A stretch of 64,000 nt of DNA from Lojkania enalia (lineage: Eukaryota; Ascomycota; Dothideomycetes; Pleosporales). Location of the stretch: assembly GCA_010094045.1 (NCBI GenBank), contig ML986653.1, forward strand, positions 62,001-126,000, read 5' to 3'. The translations under genes and the position numbers were made by a program. Positions within the stretch are counted from its first letter, which is position 1. Each line of letters opens with the position of its first letter. The notes below the pieces were generated by a model that saw only the letters and a program-made list of their open reading frames with translations, was not told where the DNA came from and did no database searches. Of the stretch, positions 29,447 to 40,671 are shown piece by piece.

Positions 29447-31252
29447 TCACTGTTGATTATCGTCGTCGTCTACGTAGTAGAAGACGCACATCATTTTCTT
29501 TTTCGTTGGACCTTGTTCCCATGTTGGTGAAGCAGGCCGAGAGAGATTGAGGGGAGTGCTAACCGAGGAGGGAGGTGCAGATGCGAAGCCTTGATGCGGA
29601 TATTGCATACCGGAGGAGAATTGGAAGTTGTCCATGGAGAGAGGACGCGGAAGGTATTGCGAGTCCGGCGTGACCTGGCTTGTCGGACTTAGCATCGGAG
29701 CCTCATATTGAGGTTGATGAGGTTGGTGAGTATGTGATCGAGAAAACGGTGGAGGTGCTGGTGCCGATGAGCTTGCAAACGGCTGCGGGTGTGCTGACTG
29801 CCGTGGTAGACCGGTCGGCGTAGTGGGATGGGAAAAGTTGTTTTCGAGAGGTGACCTAGGATTGTGGAAGCTCGACATTACTGGAGTTGGAGGTTGTGAG
29901 AAGCTGTTCATGGCGGTAGGTGGGAGAAATTGGCCCTCCACGGGATACTGGTAGATTGGGACAACATTAGGGTGAGGGTATTGTGGGTGGACGTATGAAG
30001 ACATAGTGGTGGGAATGGTGAGCGGGCGTGGAAGGCCTTCTGGAGCTATTTCCTTGTTCTTGTGATCGTCCGTAATCTGGAATATCTCCGAGAGGTGTTG
30101 AGCGACCAAATTTCCAACCGAGTCCTTAAACGTGAAAATAACTCGATATCCGACAGGAGCCTTTTCCTCTTGATGCCGGCAATAGCAGGCTATTCGCATA
30201 GCAAATTCGACTTGTCTGGCGCGTGAAGAGAATGACTGATCGCTCGACTCAATCTCCTTCCACTTCTTGAATTCTTTCTCATTGATCATGATGATCCTGT
30301 CATCCTCGTACTTCCACCATTCGTCCTCGTCCTCGGCACGCTTCTTTTTGCGATCGTAGCGTTTCCGCTCGCGCTCTTTGCAGCCCTCGCAAATGAGCAC
30401 TTCGCCGCCATTCTGGGGGTGCGCTGGGTCATCCTTCTCGAGGTCCGAAATCGCAACTCCTTGTGGTCGTCTGGGGGTCTGCTCTTCGCCCCTGGCACGC
30501 CTCATGGCGCGCTCATACCTTTCAGTCCCCTCCACCGCAGTGGCACAAATTAGAGACAAGTCCATGTAAAGAGATTCGCCTTTTGCCTCGGCTTCCTTCT
30601 TTTCCTCGGCGCTCGCCAGGAGTTTAGGTTTCGCCAGCGTCTTGCGCGGGAAATGCATGTGCTCATACTTGTCACCTACGGGATCCAAAATTAACTGCAC
30701 CCTGATCTGCGTCTCGGCGCGCGTTTTGGTTTTGTCTGGAAACAAGTATACTTTGGCGGTTTCGGCTGACTGAGGAATGTGGATGACGTCTGGGGTGGCG
30801 AACAGCTTCCAATCATCGTCTTCCTGCGGTGAGGCATTAGCATTCCGCGGCGGGAGATTGGCGGCTGTTGCTGCTTCGGGAGAGCTTGTGCTTGTGCGGC
30901 TCTGGCCACGCACAAAATCACCTGGGGAGTTGTTGCTGCTAAATATCAAATCCTGGGCGGGCGAGGGTGTAGATGAAACTTGGGACGTCTCTCCGAAAAC
31001 AGCGAAGTTGTCCATGGGCTCCAGCTTGACGACCGGGGACCATGGGTCTTGGAAGGACCTCAAATCCACGCCTGAGTCCCTGGATGGCCCATCAGTAGAA
31101 GCACTCGGATCGGGAGCATAGCTGCCAGGGTAATCGTAGTCAAGCCTGTTAAGATCAAAAAGGTCGTTCAAATCGTGCAGCTCGTGGAGGTCATTGGGAT
31201 TCACGGTGTGGAGCTTCCTGTCGTTGGTGGACATGAGGAAGAGGCTGTCCAT
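29447..31252 (-). CDS. Short Spt23/Mga2-like transcription regulator lacking IPT, ankyrin and membrane parts
   Basis: Single uninterrupted frame of 601 residues. The centre resembles the N-terminal conserved region of Spt23/Mga2 proteins: TRAETQIRVQLILDP (178-191), LAKPKLL (206-212), GGEVLICEGCKERERKR (282-298), then a very basic segment, AMRIACYCRHQEEK (351-364), GYRVIFTFKDSVGNLVAQ (368-385) and ITDDHKNKE. Full-length Spt23/Mga2 are near or above 1000 residues, with IPT, ankyrin repeats and a C-terminal membrane anchor, and act in membrane lipid homeostasis. Here a Pro/Ser/Gln-rich region (about 405-580) follows and the protein ends in KKKMMCVFYYVDDDDNQQ. No continuation exon was found in the next 1.5 kb. 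The N-terminus has a Leu/Asp repeat (LHELHDLNDLFDLN). A diverged paralogue independent of membrane processing is my inference; DNA binding is not proven. Confidence 0.8.
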   Translation of the reverse strand: MDSLFLMSTNDRKLHTVNPNDLHELHDLNDLFDLNRLDYDYPGSYAPDPSASTDGPSRDSGVDLRSFQDPWSPVVKLEPMDNFAVFGETSQVSSTPSPAQDLIFSSNNSPGDFVRGQSRTSTSSPEAATAANLPPRNANASPQEDDDWKLFATPDVIHIPQSAETAKVYLFPDKTKTRAETQIRVQLILDPVGDKYEHMHFPRKTLAKPKLLASAEEKKEAEAKGESLYMDLSLICATAVEGTERYERAMRRARGEEQTPRRPQGVAISDLEKDDPAHPQNGGEVLICEGCKERERKRYDRKKKRAEDEDEWWKYEDDRIIMINEKEFKKWKEIESSDQSFSSRARQVEFAMRIACYCRHQEEKAPVGYRVIFTFKDSVGNLVAQHLSEIFQITDDHKNKEIAPEGLPRPLTIPTTMSSYVHPQYPHPNVVPIYQYPVEGQFLPPTAMNSFSQPPTPVMSSFHNPRSPLENNFSHPTTPTGLPRQSAHPQPFASSSAPAPPPFSRSHTHQPHQPQYEAPMLSPTSQVTPDSQYLPRPLSMDNFQFSSGMQYPHQGFASAPPSSVSTPLNLSRPASPTWEQGPTKKKMMCVFYYVDDDDNQQ

Positions 31253-34200
31253 GTCGACGGAGCAGAGGCGAGGTGGGCCTGTCGGAACGGAGGACAGTCG
31301 CGGTGGTTGCGGTGGTAGTAGCGATCGGCGGGGGTTAGCGGCTCACGGGGAAGCGAGGATGAATCCGCGGCGGGAGAAAACGAGCGACTCGAAGGTGCAG
31401 GCCGAGCACACGGCGGCCTTTTCTGCCCGCGTGGAGGGGGGAAGCTGGAGGTCAGGGAGCCCAAGAGCGCAGGGCGACGAAAGGAAGGTTCAGACAATAC
31501 AGCGAGCCAAGGTTTCGCCGGTGCGTGCTGGGGTCGCCGAACCAGCAGACCAGAGACAGCAGACCAGAGACTGAACCTCTCCGGCAGAGGGGCAGCGCGC
31601 TCAGGTGGTGGTCATCCGGCGATCGGGCAGCGGGGCGCTTCAGGGGTGCGAACGGCGGCGCGCGGTAGACAGCGAACAGTCAATTGCAGCGCGCTGGATG
31701 GCAATAGCACACCTGCGGACAGGAGTGAGGGTGAAGGCGCGGTTGGAAGGGAAAAAAAAGAAACAGAGAGCTCTGGGGGGGTGGCAGATGCAGTGCGCGC
31801 TGCCGCCCTGGTGAGGGCGAGGCCATGGCTGGTATTTCTCTTGCTAAGAGCGCACCCCACTCCGTCGCTCGCCGCCTCTAAGCAACGTCAGATCAGCCAA
31901 GGGGAGAGAACCCTGCGCGCCCGCGTACGAACACCGTCAGGCCTGGGGAGGGTACGCAGGCACGACTATGTACAGGTACTCTGGAGAACCTCCGCCGCCA
32001 CTCTCCTCCAGCCCGCAAGACCAGCAGCGGAGGCGCGTCGCGGGCGGGCATCGAGCATCACAGCCGCTTGCCTGCCCGCGCCAACTACGAGCGCACTGCC
32101 CCGCTCTCCTGAGATGGGACGATGGGATGATTTTATCATTGCGGCTGTCGTCGCAGAGGCAGACGAACGTCTCTGGCTGCTGCTGCTACTTCCCCAGATG
32201 GAGACACATAGTCAGATATGTACCGTGCATGTACCTGGACAAGGCGGGCGGGTGGTGGGCGCGCGGCCCACGGCTAGCTGCAGGCGCGCTGCTCTGCTGC
32301 TTGGACAGTCTGCGCGGGCCTTTATCGCGCCTCTCGCACGCCTGCAACGGCGACACTGACAGGCGCGGGCGGAAAGATTCGGCTTCGCTGCTGTGTGACG
32401 GCCGCCGTTATTCTCTTCATCTAAACAGACGCATCCAAGCCCAAGGGGGGCGGCGTGCGGCGTATCGCTGGCCCTGCAAATCATGCTGCACGATTGCGCC
32501 GATACCGACGCCAGCCTCTCTCTCCGCATCGCGCCGTTGCTTGAGCCCATGGCGGAGGCGCGTCCGTCAAACCGACGGCTCACCGTCCTACTCCAGTCCA
32601 GCTCGCGGCACGGCTTACATAGTTAGAACACATATGCCTCCTCGTCATCTCTCGCCTGCCGCAGGGCTGATGGAATGCAGCCCGTCGCGCCGCTGCAACT
32701 CTCCCACTCTCCCAGTCTCTCAGGCTTCCCGCTTTCGAACAGGTACGAGAAAGCCACGCCTGGCGCTGCAGCCCCGACGAGGGCCGACTGCAGACCCTAT
32801 CTGAGAATGCCTGCCGCTCTGATAAAACTCTGCACCAGGCGAACCTCGACCACCTTCTTGCCTCGCATTTCGCTGAGTAACAGAAACTCGCCTGAGATCT
32901 GCTCCAGTGCCCGGCTGCCCTCAATCGAGCCCGACCCCAGGATGCCTTCCGCTAGCCTCTGCCCCCAGGTGGCGACAGCGGATAATGGATGCCACCATGA
33001 CTCCCTCCACAGTTGCTGAAATCTTCGGCACGCCAGGCAACGCAGAGCCCGCCCTCGTCGCTCCGACTTTGCTCTTCCTCGGCCATTGGCTGCAATGTCA
33101 GCGCGCCGTCCTCCGCTCGAGGAAGTAGCCCGCCAATTGGGCCAGTCAGCTTCGCATCCTTTTTGTGTTGTGGTTATCTCAGCATGGTAAACACCCCATT
33201 GGCCTCCGATGAATCATAATTGCCGTTTGGGGTCAAACCCGGCCCGAGATGGCAACAGGATGCGCCCTTTGCTCGCCGTCCTCGCCCCCGTCATGGTAGT
33301 CTGACCTGATTCGTCCGGAAGTCAGGCATGCTGGTCTTGAATCGGACGACCTACAGTATCCGTGGGACTTGTATACATTAGAGAGCGACCATCTCTATCG
33401 GGCCAGTTGCTTCCAATCTGGCCTTGTCTTCTGGAGCATCAAGCTCGGCCGGCACCCTTACCTTTAGCATTGGTCTACACGCAATTCGCTGCCGAGTCCC
33501 CCTCAGGTAATTCAGCTAGCTAGGAACTTGCAGGCACTTCGTCGAGCTTCAGGTATAGAGGCACTCTGCCTCGCTGCCCCTCTTGTTGCGATCGCCGCGC
33601 CGGCCAGCTCAGTACTTCGCTAACATAGAAGCACGGCTCACGACAAGCAGACCTCAACCCTGGTCCATCATTGAAGCGTTTGCTGTAGAAGATCAGCAGG
33701 CATTCCTCGTTCTGGATTAAGCAATCTCATTTCTGTACAGCAGACTCGGAACGCTTCAACTACCGCCCCTCTGGCTTGGATATCAATACAATGTGGGTCT
33801 GTACACTACTATGAACCATTCTTCTTCCTCCCACTCCTACGAAATACGCAGGAAGCCTTGGGAGTTCTATTGTAACCCCATACCCAAGTCAACTATTTGG
33901 TGGGTAGCGTCGCTGTGCTTGTCTCAGTTTTGGCCCTAGAGGTCATGATAAGCAAGTAGGGACCCTAAAAAAGCGAACCACGGTCATTCCCTTGAACCCT
34001 TTCTCCTACCCACACACAAACGCTTCGCGGATTCTTTCTTTTCAGCTTTATGTCATGTATTTTCACACCTGTCACTGGATGACATAAACGGATGGCAGGT
34101 TAAGTCGAGTCCGGTCCCAGTGCTTTATCTTTGGTCATAAACGTCGTTGGAAACCATGGTTGTAAAAGACAGAGCCCCACTTGCTACTCGCATGGCCCCT

Positions 34201-36106
34201 CTCCGAACCGGTTACTCCATATATAGCTTCACGTCACGAGACCGCCTCTTTTAGTGATTCATTGGTATGTCGACGATTAGTAAGGTCCTACCCAAGGAGG
34301 CAACTCGCTATCGAACCTACTATCACATGCTACGGTATCGTTTGGTACACCAACCCCAGACACGTTTAGACAACATTTTAACATACCCCACCCCATGTTT
34401 CTCCTCCACACTATCAACTCCAACCAATTCCACCGAGTATGCTCAGGATCGGAATTTATATTTGGATCTCATGTAGGGACCTAGTCAGGCGGACCGCTCC
34501 GGCATAGCATGTCCAATGATTTTTTGGTTCGCAGGGCATGGTAAGGATAGAGCGATGCGTGTGATCGCTGAAAGAAGCCCATCGAAACCTCATTCCTTGG
34601 TACAAGGCTTTTTAGTCAAGAACGAAATTGCCAAGATTCACGCATCGAAGATCATGATTGCTTGGCGTATTGGATGTAGGTACGATGGGGATGACCATTT
34701 GCTGTCTCAATGGACTGATAACACAGATTGGTAATTGCAACAGAAGGTGAGGCGCATTTCCCGTCACTGCTTTTGCCGACGGCTTTGCCGGACAGCTCAC
34801 GACCGGTTCGGGCCGCGCAGACCTCATTTCACAAGATCGTTCTGGCGGGACGCAGCAACACACAAGTGGGCGTCCTTACGTCTTCAGACTGGCTTGGGTT
34901 CTCAGATCTAAGATTAGGACATGACCATTTTTGGCGCTCAAAGGAGTTTGGTGGGTTGGACACTATCGATATCAACGAAGCTGGGTGAAAACCGTTGTCG
35001 TGGAGGAGAGGAAGATGATGCAGCCTCGCTAGCGCACAACGCCGAGGGGCAGCCAGATCTTCTGAGCGCTCTGGGACGCAGCTTCCCGGAATGAAGGTTA
35101 CACGAAGTCTGCACACATACTGCTGCAGGAGTCGGTAGGACACGAACGGTGATTCCAGACCCCCGGGCAGCATTCGCTCCAAGGCGGAGAGGTCTGGGCC
35201 TGTGCGCCTATGTTTGAAGAAAACGTGACAGCCCCTGCAATTGAAACTCTGCTTAGTGCAAAGTCTCGATACTCTACACTGGCGTATTGAGATTTGATGA
35301 AGAGAAGATATGGCACCAGTCAGCGGGCTCAAGGAATCGAATTCTGTGCGTTTTCATACGTGGGCGACCTTTTTATGCCGGTCGATGCACGCCATACCAG
35401 CGAATCGACGCCTCCCCAGAAATTGCGCAACCAAGCGTAACACGAATGCACAAGGCTCGCGATGGTGGGCATCGTATAACAATCCCCTGCAACCTTGCGA
35501 TTGATACTCGGTATGCTGGGCTATAATCCTCCCACCCACATGGGCCTCACGCTGCTTCCTTAGGATTCCCTACTCTAGTATCCCAGAACGAGAAACATAA
35601 ATTCGCGTCGCGCCACAAACGATGATGTTTTGCATCGACAATCGCGATACGGCCCGCAGGCCATTGACGGAGATGATGAGGCCATTTTGAATCGCCATAT
35701 CGCCATATTGCCATAGCGCCAACGGCGGTTGCTGATCCCAATCGAGGGGTAAAAGCTGCCTTCGGTAGCAAACAAACTCTTCCAATACTACTTGCAGAGG
35801 CGAAGGATGCAGCATACTGCAGTGCGTCGCCTCCAACGTCAGCACCCCTCATCCGCACCCCTCAGCTTGAAACAGTATCACTCTCGACGCTCTGACGCCG
35901 CTCTCCGTTTCCTCCGTCTTGACCCATCATTTGATTTGAACCATTTAATTTATCAGAGCTATAACAGCTACTCACGGTCTTATCAGACCCTAACAGCGCC
36001 GTTAACCAGCAGATGTGCAATAGCGTCGAGACAACATGTTGCCAATGAGCGCACAACTACACACATCACGTCAAATCCCCGCAGCACAGGTTCCCAAGCT
36101 ACCATC
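31253..36106. other. Long intergenic region upstream of the Spt23-like gene
   Basis: About 4.9 kb without a supported gene. The first 2 kb (to about 33.2 kb) is GC-rich and keeps open frames of up to 278 codons on both strands. Their translations are Arg/Pro/Ala/Ser-rich, overlap one another and show no domain, which fits base composition rather than coding. 33.2-35.8 kb is compositionally ordinary. A short tandem repeat with unit CGCCATAT lies at about 35693-35716. It could hold a long promoter or 5' leader of the Spt23-like gene, or non-coding transcripts. Confidence 0.5.
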
Positions 36107-36836
36107 ATGTCTTCTCTACATAGCAATCGCTTAACCCTGTCCTCGGTGGTCTCTCGCCGTTTAACGGCCCCTACCCAATCCAGTCCGCCATCTTGGCTGC
36201 CCGACATACACGAAAACCCAATCGGCCATCATGGTAAACCGATCATATATGTAACATGCAAATACACGTTTCTCATGCCGTGATTCGAACCCTTATCGCA
36301 GTAGTCCTGCTTCCCCCCTCCCATCGCTATCTCGGGCCACCAGCCCTCCTTTTGCTTTATTCTCGAAGCAGCGAGATGCGGAGTGGAAGGCAAGCATAGC
36401 TAGCGCGTGATCGGAGCAACGTCTTGCAGTAGTTGTTTTGATGCACAACAGGACTAGAACATGGAGCTGCAGTAGCCGCAACGCCTTGTCTTACATACCA
36501 CTTCCCCCCTACGATCCAGAACGCGTAGGACCGCTTCTTCATCTAAAACACTCTTCGAGATCACTCATCGACAAACAAATGGACATGGAACATATAATCC
36601 AAACGCACAGGAGAGAACCTGCTGAGCGAGACTATCCTGGAGGACATACTCATCTCCAAACCCCACACATACCCGACCTCTTCAACTTCCCATCATCTAC
36701 AGTACATAAGCTAGTCGCTATAGTCCCATCCCGCCTCCCACTAGCCGCATATAAAGCCCGTCTCGCCACAATGGTTCGAGAACGGCCCTACACCTGCCCT
36801 CCCTCCCTAAGATCCTTAGCCCTGCGACTTCATTAA
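36107..36836 (+). CDS. Weak candidate gene, two exons, unknown product
   Basis: Exon 36107-36233 starts at an ATG in a favourable context and reads MSSLHSNRLTLSSVVSRR, a string with no acidic residues that resembles a mitochondrial presequence. It ends at a GTAAAC donor. A phase-compatible acceptor (CTTGCAG) at 36429 joins it to a 135-codon frame ending at 36836, giving about 176 residues. The second exon includes LSYIPLPPYDPERVGPLL and a charged segment (LIDKQMDMEHIIQTHRREP), which look more protein-like than the neighbouring frames. The 196-nt intron is long for this genome and I recognise no family. It could be chance. Other acceptors exist (for example at about 36300) but lead quickly to a stop. 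Confidence 0.3.
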
Positions 36837-37038
36837 CGAGGTGCCGTTAAGCTTTGTGCCAAGCGTACGCTATGAAACACCTATCCGTGTTCTTTTTTCC
36901 TTCTGTCTTATCCTACTCCTCTGCGTCGGAGAGGCGGAAAGGAGCTGGATTATGATTACTATAGTTGTGGGAGATTGTCTTGAGTTCTTTTATTTACTTA
37001 TCTTTTGATTTTTTTTATTTTATTTTATTTTTTTTTTT

Positions 37039-37138
37039 NNNNNNNNNNNNNNNNNNNNNNNNNNNNNNNNNNNNNNNNNNNNNNNNNNNNNNNNNNNNNN
37101 NNNNNNNNNNNNNNNNNNNNNNNNNNNNNNNNNNNNNN
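37039..37138. other. Assembly gap (100 N)
   Basis: Exactly 100 unknown bases, a conventional placeholder size, so the true distance is unknown. The gap follows a T-rich stretch ending in an uninterrupted T run at 37028-37038, so read failure at a homopolymer is the likely cause. Confidence 0.99.
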
Positions 37139-37431
37139 AGGTGGTTTGGCCGAGAATAGAGGTGCGCAGAGCGAATGGCCGGATGGAATATCCAGCACTC
37201 GCTCCGAAGAGCGGCGTTTGAAGGGCGAGTTACTCGTGGGAGTATTCCAGTCCCGCGCAGATCTCCAAAGCGAACGCGAGCATAAATCCAAATCTCCTAT
37301 TTCGATTTCCGATTATCACCATCTTCTCTCGTGTGTGTGCGCCTCGGATACCTCGCTACGGTTCCAATCACACAGCGAGTACAGAAACACGTTATCTCAC
37401 ACTACACTCCTTCATATCTCCCCAAGAGAAA

Positions 37432-37455
37432 AATAATAATAATAATAATAATAAT
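37432..37455. repeat. AAT trinucleotide microsatellite
   Basis: About eight perfect AAT/ATA units in tandem in non-coding sequence, preceded by an A-rich stretch. Confidence 0.9.
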
Positions 37456-37663
37456 CATAACAGCCTGCCAGAACTCTCTAGTTGCAGCCACTCCACATTT
37501 CCCGCACCCGTCGCCGAGCCCCGTCCCGCATCTTCCCGAACACGCCATCTGGCCGGCCCGCTCATCGGATCGCCTGTCTCGGGGAACCCGTTGGCCAGTC
37601 GGTGGGTGGTGGTGGCGACTACGTCCGAGCAAGTCCAAACCCCCCCACCACCTTTCTCTACCC

Positions 37664-37686
37664 AAAAAAAAAAAAAAAAAAAAAAA
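37664..37686. repeat. Poly-A run (A23)
   Basis: Uninterrupted run of 23 A, with ACCC directly before and GAAAA directly after. A near-identical arrangement occurs about 310 bases downstream. Confidence 0.9.
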
Positions 37687-37976
37687 GAAAATAGGAGCAT
37701 ATTAGTATACTATGAGTAACTAAGAACTACTGATAGAATAAAAAATGTGGATTCCGGTTCGGAATGTGGGAGACAGGGACATTTGTAGTATGGCAATAGT
37801 GAATTCGACGGCTCACGGTGGCGGATAGCATGTACATGCACTAGAGCCGGAGCGTATACACAAATTTGTACTTTTATTTATTTACTACTAATAAAATTGC
37901 CGGTGCCTTTGGTGAGGGTAATCTTATATGTCGTCAAGCGCCTCACGAATCATCTCCCATTGAGAATTATTGACCC

Positions 37977-37998
37977 AAAAAAAAAAAAAAAAAAAAAA
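37977..37998. repeat. Poly-A run (A22)
   Basis: Uninterrupted run of 22 A, again preceded by ACCC and followed by GAAAA, like the run at 37664-37686. Run lengths in an assembly are unreliable. Confidence 0.9.
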
Positions 37999-38164
37999 GA
38001 AAACAACCCCTACTATGATATCAAAGTGCTCATATCTGTAGGCACATTCCACATATAGAGGAACTATCGTTGAGAGCACCCGTTTTGCCGTCGGCCACAT
38101 TTTATGCACCAGGCCACCGAAGCCCGTCGAGCTCAACGTTGCACCGATCCGCAGATCAAGGTCC

Positions 38165-40393
38165 CTAGGAGGTATGAACATCAGCGTGATGTAGGAATCT
38201 CTGATCATAAAGCTCGATCTCGATACCCAACTCGACGCTAATCTCAAACAATCTTCGCTGGGAACAAGCCTCCTGGAGTTCAATGGGACTGACTTGAGCG
38301 AGAAGTCGCGAGTAGACCTTCTTGGCTCTCTTTACGTCTTGCTCGTTAAGGCAGAGATCAAAGCCGTACTCCTTCTTGATGGTCTGGGGGATATATTTTG
38401 AATTTACGTTAGCATCGTCCCGGAGATATTGCATCAATATCCATATCGATAATCTTTTTTCCGGTGGCGTTCCCAGAAAGTCCTCTAGCTGCGGAATAAA
38501 TTCTCTGAACATTTTGAAACCGTTTTCGTCAAGAAAGCGGACCATGTTATTTGCCTCAAAAGCCTCCCAGAAGCTTCTGAAAGCAGCAACCTTGTCCTTG
38601 GGCTCGTTGATGAGGCGATCGTACATTTCTGCTAGTTGTATTTCTTGATTTTCATTCTCGCAGGCGACAAACCCATAGTCGTGATACAGGTTCAATTCCA
38701 CTTGTGGCCTTCGCTTTTGGAGCAGATACGCGAGAAGGATGAAACTCTCAGCCTTCGCAGCTGGCTGCAATTCTTGATTGCCTAGACGCCGTTCGTGAGC
38801 TTCGAGGTACCCTTGAGCCGGACCAAAGAAATCTCCCAGCGGGTCCGTCCAGAGATTGTGCGGTGTAGAGGGTGTCGTCATGCCCGTACTCATCGATTGC
38901 CCGGCGCTCGTTTTAGATTGTGGTTTCTGGGCACTAAGATCACTTTCTTCCTTTTCCGATGACTTCTTAGATGAAACTAAAGACAAAATGAGATCGCCCA
39001 AGTCTGGGAGACGGTCTCGCAATTGATGCCAGCTGCCAGATACTTCCGGACGCCGAAGATGGTGTTGGAAAGTCATTCGCAGCTTTTGAGTGGCACTCCC
39101 TGCTCTGTCTCCAGGGTTCCTAGGGGCATAGCTAATTGTACGAGTCGGATTTTGATCCCTCAGTTTAGGTGTATAACCACGGGTAGCAAATCCATTATTG
39201 AAGCCGAGGAAGTAGATATAGGGAAAACCGCAATTGACGCTACGGCCAATGTATCTGAATGGTTGCGCTACTTGACGCTTCGCAAGCTGCAAGAGGATTT
39301 GCAGTTCCATGGGCACAGGACCAAATTTAACTTGTAGCTTCTGGAATACTTCACTTGCCTTTTTGATCCCCAACTTCTGATTGAAGTGACATTGAATTGT
39401 AGATTGGGTAAATGGGAGACCGAGCACCCCAACAGCTGATTGTAGATTAGCAACGCCCACACTGAGCTTTTCAGGCCACAGTTGGTTGTCGTGATGGATG
39501 ACCACCCTCACAAAGGACGGTGATCGTTGTGCCATTCGTACGAAAGTGTTGAAAGTCGCCTTTACTTCTCCGAGGGCCTTGATGATAGGGAAAAACTCTT
39601 TCGCGAACTTTCTGCACAATATGGCCTGCATTCGCTCTAGTATCTGGGAAAACTGGCACATTTTCGATGTTTCCGATGCAAGATAGGAGGCTTCCATCTT
39701 GGTCAAGTGTCCGCCTTGAATCTTGCTAGCGTAGCTCTCTAAGTCTATGATCGCTTTGTAGACCTCTTCATCGAGGTCGAGGACATTTTCCCCAAACGGA
39801 TTGAACCATTGGGACAGTATGTTTGCGAAGGTAGTGCTATTCTGGCAAAACACCCTGTGCATGTTTTTGGCTTCATGTAGGATGCGTGATTTAAAGCACT
39901 CTAGCAACTAGTCTTGGAGGGTAGCTTGGGAACGTTCACGGACTAGATGGTAGTTAATACGGCCTTGCGTTGCTATCTCGGTCAACTTACCTCCAATGTC
40001 TGCCATTTTCATGCCACTCAGTGCCTTTTCAAGGGTCTCGAAAAGACTCGACTCTAGGATCCGTTCATCCTGGTTCTTATAGGAGTGGCCCTTCACTAGG
40101 TAGATGCATACAGTTTTATCCTGTAGATCTTCCTCCATCATTACCGCCACGGGACAGTTCAGTGCGTTCTTCCCGGACATCATTTCAGCGAACCTGTCTA
40201 AAAATATCTGTTTGAGCTTATCGGCAGCAACTCGACCATATAGGGGAGTACTGTGGTGATCATTGTCGACCGGGCAATCATCGTTGATATTCTCATTCAT
40301 CAAAGCCTCCATCTGGCACTCGTGTCCCAAGTACGTGAGAGCCATAAATGGTATGGTCTCGGCCCAGGATGCCGCGACGTCCGCCTGACTCAT
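38165..40393 (-). CDS. Uncharacterised protein, two exons across an apparent in-frame stop
   Basis: I do not recognise this protein. Coding exons 40393-39991 and 39900-38165 give 712 residues. Read without splicing, the frame meets TAG at 39910-39908 and continues open in the same frame directly after. A strong GTAAGT donor at 39990 and a TTGCTAG acceptor ending at 39901 define a 90-nt intron that removes the stop and keeps frame. The first part contains acidic/polar text (ENINDDCPVDNDHH). The middle includes WFNPFGENVLDLDEEVYKAI and aromatic GFPYIYFLGFNNGF. A Lys/Ser linker follows (SSKKSSEKEESD). The last 200 residues are helical with NLYHDYGFVACENENQ. No signal peptide or membrane helix is clear. 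The start is the first ATG in frame; an upstream non-coding exon joins through a 40-nt intron (40518-40479). The alternative is a pseudogene or read-through. Confidence 0.7.
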
Positions 40394-40478
40394 CTTGAGA
40401 ATCTCGCAGTATTCTCGAAGTCGATGAAGGTAAAAGGGGATGCTCAAGCTTGAGTCGTGTATCGAAGGCACTGAAGCC

Positions 40479-40518
40479 TAATCAGCAAAGTCCCATCAAA
40501 CCAGCAAGCATGACTCAC
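40479..40518 (-). other. Probable 5' leader intron
   Basis: GTGAGT donor at 40518, TTGCTGAT branch-like sequence and TAG acceptor ending at 40479. At 40 nt it is near the lower limit for a fungal intron. It lies between the TATA-like box and the first in-frame ATG at 40393, so it would sit in the untranslated leader. Confidence 0.45.
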
Positions 40519-40671
40519 CTTTTCAATCGTGTCCCTCTGATGCCTGTGGCGTCTTCGTGTCTTTGAGCAGTCGCAAGAGGCTCAAGATGGCGTCTTCAAC
40601 CACCCCGACGTAGAAAGCACACTTTGTAGGCTGGGTGTGAGAGGACGGAGAGCTATCGAGGGGGGAGGCTG

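Larger units (their letters stand above)
36837..38164. other. AT-rich, repeat-bearing intergenic region with scaffold gap
   Basis: Contains the N run, T and A homopolymers and an AAT microsatellite, listed separately. No open frame is credible: those spanning the gap are artefacts of unknown bases. It separates the weak candidate gene from the 3' end of the uncharacterised minus-strand gene. Confidence 0.6.

Noticed and set aside
31646..32804. Overlapping open frames of 237 and 278 codons on the plus strand
   Set aside because: GC-rich sequence keeps several frames open on both strands; translations are Arg/Pro/Ala-rich without domains or splice partners.
36270..36305. GATTCGAACC string, like the T-loop of a minus-strand tRNA
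   Set aside because: The flanking bases cannot form the five-pair T stem, and no acceptor or anticodon stem is found at the right spacing.
40393..40471. N-terminal extension of the 38-40 kb protein beyond its first ATG
   Set aside because: The frame is open up to the acceptor at 40479, but the exon upstream has no ATG before the TATA-like box, so it is more likely untranslated leader.
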